From the NCBI RefSeq assembly GCF_001513965.1, contig NZ_KQ948036.1, positions 62,001 to 126,000 on the forward strand: a stretch of DNA of 64,000 nucleotides. The letters are read 5' to 3'. The DNA comes from Streptomyces cellostaticus. GTDB lineage: Bacteria; Actinomycetota; Actinomycetes; Streptomycetales; Streptomycetaceae. The translations under genes and the position numbers were made by a program. Below the pieces are notes generated by a model. The model saw nothing but the letters and a program-made list of their open reading frames with translations, was not told the origin of the DNA and searched no databases. Each line of letters starts with the position of its first letter. Position 1 is the first letter of the stretch. Below, piece after piece: positions 7,565 through 14,654 of the stretch.

Positions 7565-8887
7565 GGGGAGGTGGGCGGCGGTCGTCCGCTCGGTGCGGCG
7601 GGTCAGCGTGCGGACGTCCCGGACCAGCAGGACGAGGGCGGTGACCAGGACGACCAGGCCCGCGCAGCCCCACAGGGCGGCCGTGCGGCCGAACGCGGTC
7701 TCGGCGGGGCCGGCCAGGGCCGTGGCCAGCGGAACGAGGGAGACCGAGCCGAACCAGTCGTATGCCGAGACCCGGGAGAGTTTGTCCTCGGGGATCTCCT
7801 GGTGCAGCGCGGTCATCCAGGAGACGCTGAACACCTCCACCGTCGTGCCCGCGACGAACATGACCGCGTAGAGGACGCCCACCGGCACCGGCACGGCCAG
7901 CGCGGCCGAGGGCAGCGCCAGCGGGAAGACGCACAGGGTGCCTGCGAGGAGCAGGCGGCGGGGTTTCCAGCGGGTCATCAGCAGGGCGCCGGTCACCGTG
8001 CCCGCGCCGAACGCGGCCAGCGCCAGTCCCCAGGGGCCCGCCCCGCCCAGGCTGTCGCGGGCGACGAGCGGGCCGTAGACGGCGTCGGCCGCGCCGACCA
8101 CCGCGTTGGCGATCGAGAACTGGACGACGATGCCCCACAGCCAGGGGCGGCCGATGAACTCCCGCCAGCCCTCCCGGAGATCGGCCAGCATGCCCTCACC
8201 CGGCTCGCGCGGCGGGATGTGACCGACGTCGAGGAAGGAGCGCAGGGCTCCGGCGACGGCGAAGGCAGCCGCGTCGATCGCGAGGACCCAGCCGGGGCCG
8301 ATCGCCGCCACCAGTGCGCCGCCGAGCGCGGCGCCGCCGAGGGCCGCTCCCTGGGTGGCCATGCGGAAGAAGGCGAACGCCCGGGCCGCCTGTTCCCCGT
8401 CCACGGACGACATCAGCATGCCCTCGGCCGCCGGGCCGAAGAACGCCTGCCCGGTGCCGCCGAGCGCGGTGAGCAGCATCATCTGCCACAGCCGGGGTTC
8501 GCCGGTCAGCACGAGCAGTGCGAAGGCCGCCTGGGAGAGACAGTTGAGGGCGTTGGCCGCGACCATCACCCGGTGCCGGGGTACCCGGTCCGCGAGCGCG
8601 CCGCCGATGAGCAGGAACACCACCAGCGGCAGGGTCCGGGAGGCGGCCACCAGTCCCACGTCACCGCCGTCGCCGCCCGCGTCCAGCACGGCGAACGCGG
8701 CGGCGATGAGCGATCCGTTCGCGCCGAGACCGGTGATGACGGCCGCCGTGGCCAGGAGGGTGTAGTTGCGGCCCGCCCAGGAGGGTCTGGGCCGGTGGCG
8801 GGGGAGGGCTGACGTCACCGGGTGACTATCACTCGCGTGTGCCGCGGTTTCAAACCGGTTTCCGACGGCGGCGGCCGATCCGGTCAA
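7526..8887 (-). CDS. MFS transporter (MFS_3/enterobactin-exporter-like)
   Basis: 453 residues, with an alternative GTG start near 8818 (430 residues). About ten to twelve hydrophobic helices are present. The segment LVVFLLIGGALADRVPRHRVMVAANA carries the G-x-x-x-D-R motif A between helices 2 and 3, as in the MFS_3 group (EntS-like exporters), and there is a cytoplasmic loop around DVGHIPPREPGEGMLADLREGW. The substrate cannot be inferred. It converges on the spermidine-synthase-like gene with a 39-bp 3' overlap and is otherwise isolated; its upstream region is shared with the secreted protein gene at 9009. Confidence 0.88.
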   Translation of the reverse strand: MTGSAAAVGNRFETAAHASDSHPVTSALPRHRPRPSWAGRNYTLLATAAVITGLGANGSLIAAAFAVLDAGGDGGDVGLVAASRTLPLVVFLLIGGALADRVPRHRVMVAANALNCLSQAAFALLVLTGEPRLWQMMLLTALGGTGQAFFGPAAEGMLMSSVDGEQAARAFAFFRMATQGAALGGAALGGALVAAIGPGWVLAIDAAAFAVAGALRSFLDVGHIPPREPGEGMLADLREGWREFIGRPWLWGIVVQFSIANAVVGAADAVYGPLVARDSLGGAGPWGLALAAFGAGTVTGALLMTRWKPRRLLLAGTLCVFPLALPSAALAVPVPVGVLYAVMFVAGTTVEVFSVSWMTALHQEIPEDKLSRVSAYDWFGSVSLVPLATALAGPAETAFGRTAALWGCAGLVVLVTALVLLVRDVRTLTRRTERTTAAHLPSADAESPVGGLG

Positions 8888-8941
8888 CTCGCCGTGCGTG
8901 GCGCGTTTTTGACTGCGGTGGAGGAGACTTTTAAGCTAATC

Positions 8942-8959
8942 AAGTCATGTTCATGACTT
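8942..8959. promoter_or_regulatory. Perfect inverted repeat upstream of secreted-protein gene
   Basis: AAGTCATG-TT-CATGACTT, perfect 8-bp arms around a 2-bp centre, lies 49 bp before the ATG at 9009 in a locally AT-rich intergenic stretch. It looks like a dimeric-regulator operator. It also lies upstream of the divergent MFS gene, so either gene could be the target. Confidence 0.45.
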
Positions 8960-9008
8960 TTGTTGTGGTTGTGACGCATATGTGTAAACAGAGTGAGAAA
9001 GGATCTGC

Positions 9009-9347
9009 ATGCGTAAGCATGTTGCAGCCCTGATGGGTACGGCGGCGCTCCTCGGTGCGGCCCTGCCCGCCGTCGTCGCGGCGCCCGCCTCGGCCTCGTC
9101 GTTCAGCTGCCAGCCCGTCGCTCACCGCTACGTGGTGACCAAGGCGAAGGCCCCGGTCCACAAGACGCCGGGCGCGCGCGGCACGGTGATCGGCTACGTG
9201 CACAAGGGCAACAAGGTGGTTTCCCGGTACGAGTGCCAGAAGAGCGACGGCACCTGGGAGTGCATCGAGCGCTGCCAGGTCTCCGACGACGGCCCGGGCT
9301 CGCTGTACGGCCACTGGGTCTACCGCGGTTACCTGCGGCAGGGCTGA
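9009..9347 (+). CDS. Small secreted SH3-like protein
   Basis: 112 residues. The signal peptide is clear: MRKH, a hydrophobic stretch to residue 25 or so, and an APASAS cleavage region. The mature part has four cysteines (SCQ, ECQ, ECIERCQ) and the pattern APVHKTPGARGTVIGYVHKGNKV...GTWECIERC...GHWVYRGYL, typical of bacterial SH3-like domains that bind cell-wall material. AAAGGA at 8996-9001 gives a good ribosome binding site. It is a single gene closed by the hairpin at 9360-9390. The extracellular role is unknown. Confidence 0.78.
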   Translation: MRKHVAALMGTAALLGAALPAVVAAPASASSFSCQPVAHRYVVTKAKAPVHKTPGARGTVIGYVHKGNKVVSRYECQKSDGTWECIERCQVSDDGPGSLYGHWVYRGYLRQG

Positions 9348-9359
9348 GGCTCCATGGTG

Positions 9360-9390
9360 TTCCGGCCCGCCGTGTCGCGGCGGGCCGGAA
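9360..9390. terminator. Hairpin terminator between convergent genes
   Basis: A perfect 13-bp stem (TTCCGGCCCGCCG / CGGCGGGCCGGAA) with a 5-nt loop, followed on the + strand by AAAGCCC. It lies between the stops of the secreted protein (+) and the membrane protein (-), so it can serve both. Confidence 0.75.
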
Positions 9391-9402
9391 AGCCCTGCGG
9401 GC

Positions 9403-10407
9403 TCAGTCGTTCGTCGGGGTTCCGTTCAGCCGGACCGTGCTGAGGATCTTCAGGACGGTCGCCTTGGGCATCTCGCCCTTCACGCCGGTCGCTCCGTAGA
9501 AGTTGAACGACACGTAGTCGTGGGTCGAGTTCTGGAAGCCGAACGTGAGTGCCTTGCCGTCGGTCACGCACTTGCCCTTGCGTGGCGTGTGGGTCGACTG
9601 GGCCCACGCGTAACTGCCCTCGATGCCCGAAGTGGTCTTGAAGGGGGTGGCCTTCTTGTCCCACGAGATGCTCTTCTTGTCCGGCATGGTGTAGCCGCCG
9701 TAGACCCACCAGGCCGGCGTGTTGATCGCGATCTCGTCCGTGTTCTTGGCACCGCTGGCGCCCTTGGTGCCCATGACCGCCAGCGGGGTGTCCTGGGTAC
9801 GGCCGTCCTTGTCGTCGTCGGACGTGCACCACTTGGACTTGTACTGGGCGAGGCCCGACATGGTGATGCCCTTGTCCTTCTCGGAGTTCGGGAAGTCGAA
9901 GCCGACCCCGACGCCGGGGGCCTGGACCTCCCAGTCCGACGGCACGTCGAAGGCGACGCCCCACTTGGGGTTCACTACGACCTTCCAGCCGGCGATCGTC
10001 GGCTTGTCGGTCTCGTTGCTCCGCGGGTCGTCGCCCGACCCCGACGCGGATGCGCTCGGGCCGGAGGACGAAGACCTGGCTGGGCTGCTCGGCTTGTCGG
10101 CCTCGTCCTTCTTGTCCTTGTTGCCCAGGACCAGGAACGCGGTCACGCCGGCGGCCACCACCACGGCCGCGGCCGCCACGATCGCGACGACCTTCGTCCG
10201 GTTCCCGCCACCGCCACCGCCGCCCGGCGAGGGCTGCGGGGCCCCCGCGGGTGCCGGAGCCCCCCACTGTGGCTGCTGCGCATAGGGGCCGGGCTGTTGG
10301 TAGCCGGGCTGCTGGTACGGATTCGGCTGCTGGTACCCCGGCTGCTGGTACGGGTTGTTCTGCGGGTTCTGCTCGCCCCCGGGCGGCTGCTGCTGTCCTG
10401 GCCACAT
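9403..10407 (-). CDS. Membrane-anchored protein with Pro/Gln-rich cytoplasmic tail
   Basis: 334 residues from MWPGQQQ at 10407; the frame could extend 10 codons. Residues 1-70 are a low-complexity PYQQPGYQQP-type tail with imperfect repeats, followed by a glycine run, one transmembrane helix (VVAIVAAAAVVVAAGVTAFLVLG), a Ser-rich spacer and an extracellular domain of about 200 residues starting WKVVVNPKWGVAFDVPSDWEV. The topology (proline-rich cytoplasmic tail, TM, external domain) is widespread in Streptomyces. The outer domain has several Trp and Cys residues but no motif I can name. Function unknown. It is divergent from the thioesterase gene. Confidence 0.75.
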   Translation of the reverse strand: MWPGQQQPPGGEQNPQNNPYQQPGYQQPNPYQQPGYQQPGPYAQQPQWGAPAPAGAPQPSPGGGGGGGNRTKVVAIVAAAAVVVAAGVTAFLVLGNKDKKDEADKPSSPARSSSSGPSASASGSGDDPRSNETDKPTIAGWKVVVNPKWGVAFDVPSDWEVQAPGVGVGFDFPNSEKDKGITMSGLAQYKSKWCTSDDDKDGRTQDTPLAVMGTKGASGAKNTDEIAINTPAWWVYGGYTMPDKKSISWDKKATPFKTTSGIEGSYAWAQSTHTPRKGKCVTDGKALTFGFQNSTHDYVSFNFYGATGVKGEMPKATVLKILSTVRLNGTPTND

Positions 10408-10500
10408 GGGGGCCCACCCTAGCGGCGTCAGGAACACGATTCGGTCACCACCCCTCGCCAGGGTTGTAGCGAAGCGGAGCCCGCTCTGGTCAGCCGCGGC

Positions 10501-10512
10501 TACTCATGAGTA
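10501..10512. promoter_or_regulatory. 12-bp palindrome next to thioesterase start
   Basis: TACTCATGAGTA is a perfect palindrome that overlaps the front of a TAACAT -10-like hexamer (10511-10516) placed 6 nt before the ATG at 10523. A protein bound here would block that promoter. It could also be chance. Confidence 0.3.
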
Positions 10513-10522
10513 ACATGGCGGC

Positions 10523-10981
10523 ATGAGCACAGACCAGATGTCGATCGGCGAGATGCTCGCCGCCACCGTGCCCATGGCCCGGACGCTGAACCTGGAGTTC
10601 CTGGAGACCTCTCCGGAGAAGGCCGTGGTGTCCCTGCCGGACCAGGGTGAGTACCACAACCACGTGGGCGGCCCGCACGCCGGCGCGATGTTCACGCTCG
10701 GGGAGTCGGCCAGCGGCGCCATCGTCCTGGCCGCGTTCGGGGACCAGCTCCCGCGCGCCGTGCCGCTCGCCGTGCGGGCCGAGATCGGCTACAAGAAGCT
10801 GGCGATGGGCGCCGTCACCGCGACCGCGACCCTGGGCCGCCCGGCCGCCGACGTCGTGGCCGAACTGGACGCGGGGCAGCGCCCCGAGTTCCCGGTGGCG
10901 ATCGAGATCCGGCGCGCGGACGGAGCAGTGACGGGCGAGATGCAGGTCGTGTGGACGCTGCGGCCCAACAGCAAGGACTGA
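10523..10981 (+). CDS. DUF4442/PaaI-like hotdog thioesterase
   Basis: 152 residues, a single hotdog fold. Family features are the central helix segment YHNHVGGPHAGAMFTLGESASGAIVLAAF (the HxGxxxxLxE-type pattern of PaaI/DUF4442 proteins) followed by four strands. Such proteins hydrolyse acyl- or aryl-CoA thioesters; the substrate is not known. TAACAT at 10511-10516 suggests a leaderless transcript, supporting this ATG. It ends at a strong bidirectional hairpin shared with galU. Confidence 0.8.
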   Translation: MSTDQMSIGEMLAATVPMARTLNLEFLETSPEKAVVSLPDQGEYHNHVGGPHAGAMFTLGESASGAIVLAAFGDQLPRAVPLAVRAEIGYKKLAMGAVTATATLGRPAADVVAELDAGQRPEFPVAIEIRRADGAVTGEMQVVWTLRPNSKD

Positions 10982-10992
10982 AGCGGTACTTG

Positions 10993-11020
10993 GAAGAGGG
11001 GCCCGGCCGGGCCCCTCTTC
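10993..11020. terminator. Bidirectional hairpin terminator
   Basis: A 28-bp perfect palindrome (arms GAAGAGGGGCCCGG and its complement, no unpaired loop in the strict pairing) between the convergent stops of the thioesterase and galU, 11 nt after the first and 12 nt before the second. Confidence 0.8.
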
Positions 11021-11032
11021 TGCTGCGCCGCC

Positions 11033-11986
11033 TCAGGCGGCCCGGCGCCGGTCCCGGGTGTCTGCCCCGTCGTTCTCAAGACCCGCCACGAACTCCTTGA
11101 GCCAGCCCATGAATTCGGGGCCGAGGTCCGGGCGGGCGCAGGCCAGGCGGACCACCGTGCGCAGGTAGTCGGCCTTGTCGCCGGTGTCGTAGCGCAGGCC
11201 GTCGAAGACGACCCCGTGCATCGTGCCGGTCGTGGCCAGGTCCTGGAGGGCGTCGGTCAGCTGGATCTCGCCGCCGCGTCCGGGCGGGGTGCGTTCCAGG
11301 ACGCCGAAGACGGCGGGGTCGAGGACATAGCGGCCGATGACCGCGTAGCGGCTCGGCGCCGTCTGTGCCGACGGCTTCTCCACCAGGCCGGTGACGCGTA
11401 CGACGCCCGCCTCGCCGGTGGGCTCCACCGCCGCGCAGCCGTAGAGGTGGATCTGTGCCGGGTCGACCTCCATCAGCGCGACCACGCTGCCCGCGTATCG
11501 GTCGCGGACCTCCAGCATGCGGCTGAGCAGGGTCTCGCGCGGGTCGATCAGGTCGTCGCCGAGCAGAACGGCGAAGGGCTGGTTCCCGACGTGGTGGCGG
11601 GCGCAGAGGACGGCGTGGCCGAGACCCAGCGGGTCGCCCTGGCGGATGTGGTGGATGTCGGCGAGCCGCGCGGGATCGCGTACGGCGTCCAGGCGCACGG
11701 TGTCGCCCTTGGCCGCCAGCGCCTGCTCGAGCTCGACGGCGTGGTCGAAGTGGTCCTCGATGGCCCGCTTGTGCCGGCCGGTCACCATCAGGATGTCGTC
11801 CAGCCCGGCCGCGGCGGCCTCCTCGACGACGTACTGGATGGCCGGCTTGTCCACGACCGGAAGCATCTCCTTCGGCGTCGCCTTGGTCGCGGGCAGGAAC
11901 CGGGTGCCGAGCCCGGCGGCCGGGACGACCGCCTTGCGCACCGGACGGGGGGAGGCGGGGGCCGCTGTGGAGTGGGGGGCGATCAT
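11033..11986 (-). CDS. galU: UTP-glucose-1-phosphate uridylyltransferase
   Basis: 317 residues from ATG at 11986. The frame extends further upstream to 12151, but homology begins just after this ATG. It makes UDP-glucose from UTP and glucose-1-phosphate in the cytoplasm for wall polymers, trehalose and glycosylation. Nucleotidyltransferase signature: PAAGLGTRFLPATKATPKEMLPVVDKP (about residues 20-46), then LLGDDLID metal/nucleotide region, VEKP, and GGEIQLTDALQ near the sugar site. Single gene ending at the shared hairpin 10993-11020. It could supply UDP-sugar for the glycosyltransferase of the PKS cluster, but it is a general housekeeping enzyme. Confidence 0.93.
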   Translation of the reverse strand: MIAPHSTAAPASPRPVRKAVVPAAGLGTRFLPATKATPKEMLPVVDKPAIQYVVEEAAAAGLDDILMVTGRHKRAIEDHFDHAVELEQALAAKGDTVRLDAVRDPARLADIHHIRQGDPLGLGHAVLCARHHVGNQPFAVLLGDDLIDPRETLLSRMLEVRDRYAGSVVALMEVDPAQIHLYGCAAVEPTGEAGVVRVTGLVEKPSAQTAPSRYAVIGRYVLDPAVFGVLERTPPGRGGEIQLTDALQDLATTGTMHGVVFDGLRYDTGDKADYLRTVVRLACARPDLGPEFMGWLKEFVAGLENDGADTRDRRRAA

Positions 11987-12397
11987 GCGGCCATGCTGCG
12001 GCACGCGGATGAGAGCGCACCGAGAGAAACGTGGGAACCGGCTGTGGGTGGGCCGTCGTGCGGCGGTCGCCCGTCGTGCGGCGGTCGCCGGGAAGTTGGA
12101 GATCCCGTGTGCCATCCGGCTTTTGCCGCACACAAGATGACCGTCACGCAACCCCCGCTTCTCGATCGCGTGGCGATACCGTCGGTAACTGTCGAGTAAT
12201 TCACCGATTTTGAAGTCGGGTCAATCGAACTTCTTGTTTCCTGTGAGGGGCGTGTGCGAAGGTGAGCCTCCCCACGGGAGGGCAAAGGCCATGACCGAAC
12301 GCTGAGGCCGGCCCTTTAGGTATGCACCAATCAGGCACTGCTTTCCGACAGGACGTCCTTTCGTGTGCCGTCCTGCGGCTGGAAAGGAAATGGTTTC
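11987..12397. other. Divergent intergenic region galU / RICIN protein, with 18-bp tandem duplication
   Basis: About 410 bases with no supported gene. Two exact 18-bp copies of a CG-rich unit (CCGTCGTGCGGCGGTCGC) occur at 12053-12070 and 12071-12088. The part from 12170 to 12250 is unusually AT-rich for the window and probably contains promoters for one or both flanking genes, but I cannot assign boxes with confidence. Confidence 0.5.
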
Positions 12398-14215
12398 GTG
12401 CACTCCCCCTACCCCCCACGCCCACCGTTCCCGCCCTGCCCCGGTTCGCTGCCGGGGGAGTCCGACCGCAATCTCGTCGCCCAGCTGGGCGGCCCGGACG
12501 GCGGCCGGCATCACGCCGTCGCCCTGCTGCTGGCCCGGCACTGGCGGTCCACGCGCGACTATGCGGTCGTCTGCCTGGCCGCCGCCGGGCCTTCGGCGCA
12601 GCTCGTGGCCACCGCCGCCGTCCAGCGAGTACTCGGCCGGCTGGCCGGCGGGGCGGTCGGCGGCGCCCTGCGCCCGCAGCTCCTCGTCACCGTCCGGGAG
12701 ACCGTCCGCGCCTGGGCCGCCGACGACGCGGCATGCGTGGTCATGCCGGAATTGCGCAAACCCACCGGCGGCCGTGGTCTACGCGCGACAATGCCCGGCA
12801 CGCCCGAAAGGCGGCAACTCGCAGAACGCGCTTTCCAGGCCCTGCCCGGCGCCTCCCAATGCCTTCTGTGGCATACCGAGGTCGAGGCGGAACCCATAAA
12901 CATACCCGCTGGTCTGCTGGGGATCGACGTGGCCACCGCGGCGGCCGCCCTGGAGCAGGCCCGCGAGCAATTCCGGGCGGGCTGCGTACGCGCCCACCGG
13001 GAAGTCGCGCCCTCCGGGGAATGCCGCTTCTACAACCGCCTCCTGGACGTCCCGATTCGCCGAGGCGGCTCTCTGCTCCCCGATGTGCAACAGCACCTGA
13101 CGGCCTGTCGCCACTGCCGGCATGCCGCCGAACAGCTCAGCCATTTCGAGGGCGGCCTGGACGTCCTGCTCGCCGAGACCGTGCTCGGCTGGGGCGCCCG
13201 CCGCTACCTCGACTCCCGCCCCGGCCGCGGTGCCGTCGAAGAGTGGCCGTGCGAGCCCCCGGCGGTGCACCCGGGACCGGGCGGCCGGCACCGTACGGCG
13301 CCCGAGGGCAGACGCCGTACGGCTCTGGCGGTCGGCGTCGGCCTCACCGCGCTCGCCTTGCTCGCCACCGTGCTCGTCACCAAGGGCTGGTCCGATGACA
13401 ACGGTGTCCCGGGTCCGCACGTCACCTGGGGCGCCCCGGTCGGCCAGTCCGCCCGCCCCGGCGCCACCGGCCGGCGTTCGTCTGCCGCCTCCCCGTCCGC
13501 CGCCTCGGTCGGCGAGACCGTCGAGGCCGCCCATGGCCGGCTGCGCTCTCTCGCCTCCGGGCGCTGTCTGGACGTGCGCGGAGGCAGGGCCGAGACGGGC
13601 GCCGCTGTCCTGCTGGCCGGATGTTCGTCCGCCGGCTCGCAGCAGTGGTCGTACCGGGATGACGGGCTGCTGCGCAGCGCCGCCGACCCCACCCTCTGCC
13701 TGGCCGCCGACCCCGGGACGCGCACGGTCGTGGTGTCCGGCTGCGTCGTGCACGCCGGAGAGGTGGCGTACGACCTCACGGTCCGCGGCGAACTGCTGCT
13801 CCGTCGGCCGGGGGGTCTTGCCCTCTCCCCGGGATCCGGGACGTCCTCCGCCCGTGTGGTGGTGGCAGCCCGCGACGGGTCCGGCGAGCAGTTGTGGGTC
13901 CTGGAACCGGAAGCGGCCGCGGCGCCGCACGCCTCCGCCGCGCCGGACGCGCCGGATCCGGGGCGCCCCGAGCCCTCGCGGCGATCCGCCGGGCAGCCCG
14001 GCGAGGACGCCCCGAGGGACAAGCCCGGGCCGGGGACCCGGCCGCCCGAACGGGGGGAAGAGGAGTACGAGCCCCGGATCGCCCAGGTCGGCACCGGCGA
14101 CGCCCCCGCTCCGGTCCGGCCCGCGGCTTCCCGTGACCTCGTGGGCGCGCTCGTGCCCCCGGTCACCGGCACCGTCACCGCCGTGTCGACCGCCGTGGGC
14201 TCCCTGCTGGGCTGA
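12398..14215 (+). CDS. Membrane protein with zinc-finger motif and RICIN-type lectin domain
   Basis: 605 residues from GTG at 12398, set by GGAAAGGA 9 nt upstream. The N-terminal 220 residues are helical, with an RNLVAQLGGPDGGRHHAVALLLARHW block as found before anti-sigma-like zinc fingers. HLTACRHC (about 233-241) is a zf-HC2-like H-x3-C-x2-C motif. One transmembrane helix lies near 308-328. After a Ser/Pro linker, residues about 370-510 form a ricin B/beta-trefoil lectin (GRCLDVRGG, LLAGCSSAGSQQWSY, GEQLWVLEP). A disordered Pro/Glu-rich tail follows. The topology suggests an envelope sensor: cytoplasmic anti-sigma-like part, external sugar-binding part. No sigma-factor gene is adjacent, so the partner is unknown. 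Confidence 0.78.
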   Translation: MHSPYPPRPPFPPCPGSLPGESDRNLVAQLGGPDGGRHHAVALLLARHWRSTRDYAVVCLAAAGPSAQLVATAAVQRVLGRLAGGAVGGALRPQLLVTVRETVRAWAADDAACVVMPELRKPTGGRGLRATMPGTPERRQLAERAFQALPGASQCLLWHTEVEAEPINIPAGLLGIDVATAAAALEQAREQFRAGCVRAHREVAPSGECRFYNRLLDVPIRRGGSLLPDVQQHLTACRHCRHAAEQLSHFEGGLDVLLAETVLGWGARRYLDSRPGRGAVEEWPCEPPAVHPGPGGRHRTAPEGRRRTALAVGVGLTALALLATVLVTKGWSDDNGVPGPHVTWGAPVGQSARPGATGRRSSAASPSAASVGETVEAAHGRLRSLASGRCLDVRGGRAETGAAVLLAGCSSAGSQQWSYRDDGLLRSAADPTLCLAADPGTRTVVVSGCVVHAGEVAYDLTVRGELLLRRPGGLALSPGSGTSSARVVVAARDGSGEQLWVLEPEAAAAPHASAAPDAPDPGRPEPSRRSAGQPGEDAPRDKPGPGTRPPERGEEEYEPRIAQVGTGDAPAPVRPAASRDLVGALVPPVTGTVTAVSTAVGSLLG

Positions 14216-14223
14216 CCGACGCC

Positions 14224-14250
14224 CGAGGGCCACCCGGCGGGTGGCCCTCG
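14224..14250. terminator. Hairpin terminator after RICIN protein gene
   Basis: CGAGGGCCACCCG and its exact complement around a single G (in practice an 11-bp stem with a 5-nt loop), 9 nt after the stop at 14215. Confidence 0.78.
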
Positions 14251-14654
14251 CCCGCTGTCCCCCCACCTCCCCGGCGTCCGGCCGGCCGCGTGCCGCGATC
14301 GAGCCACCGGGGGGAAGTCATGCGGAATTTACAGAAGTCGCTTCCATGCCACGGTGTGTTGCCGCCGGGCGTGTGGGCGGTGAACGCTCCTGGCGCTTTG
14401 CCGGACTTGCGAGGGTGTGTGGAGGGGTAAGAGAACGCGGTGCAGCCGTGGCGCCGACAGGGATTGCTCGGATTTTCAATTGCTTGCGGTGAATTCGCCG
14501 GGCTGGCCGGATCGATGCCACCGTCCACGAAAGGGCCGCGACGTTATTGACCCGTGAGTAACAGCTCGCTAGGTTCCGGTGGCCTCGCACCAGAGCCTTT
14601 GCCGCACAAGCACAAACCCCCCACCGTGCTGTCTTGCCGTTTCTTCGGAGCAAC
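14251..14654. other. Intergenic region upstream of the PKS operon
   Basis: About 400 bases without a supported gene, more AT-rich than the surroundings between 14310 and 14560. It contains the promoter described at 14547-14575 and a roughly 70-nt leader after it. I see no further clear operator in it. Confidence 0.55.
14547..14575 (+). promoter_or_regulatory. Sigma-70 (HrdB)-type promoter of the PKS operon
   Basis: TTGACC at 14547-14552 and TAGGTT at 14570-14575, separated by exactly 17 bp, the best -35/-10 pair I found in the window. Transcription would start near 14582, giving a leader of about 70 nt to the ATG at 14655. It implies that vegetative sigma factor can read the cluster without a dedicated sigma; no activator gene is in the operon. 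Confidence 0.6.
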
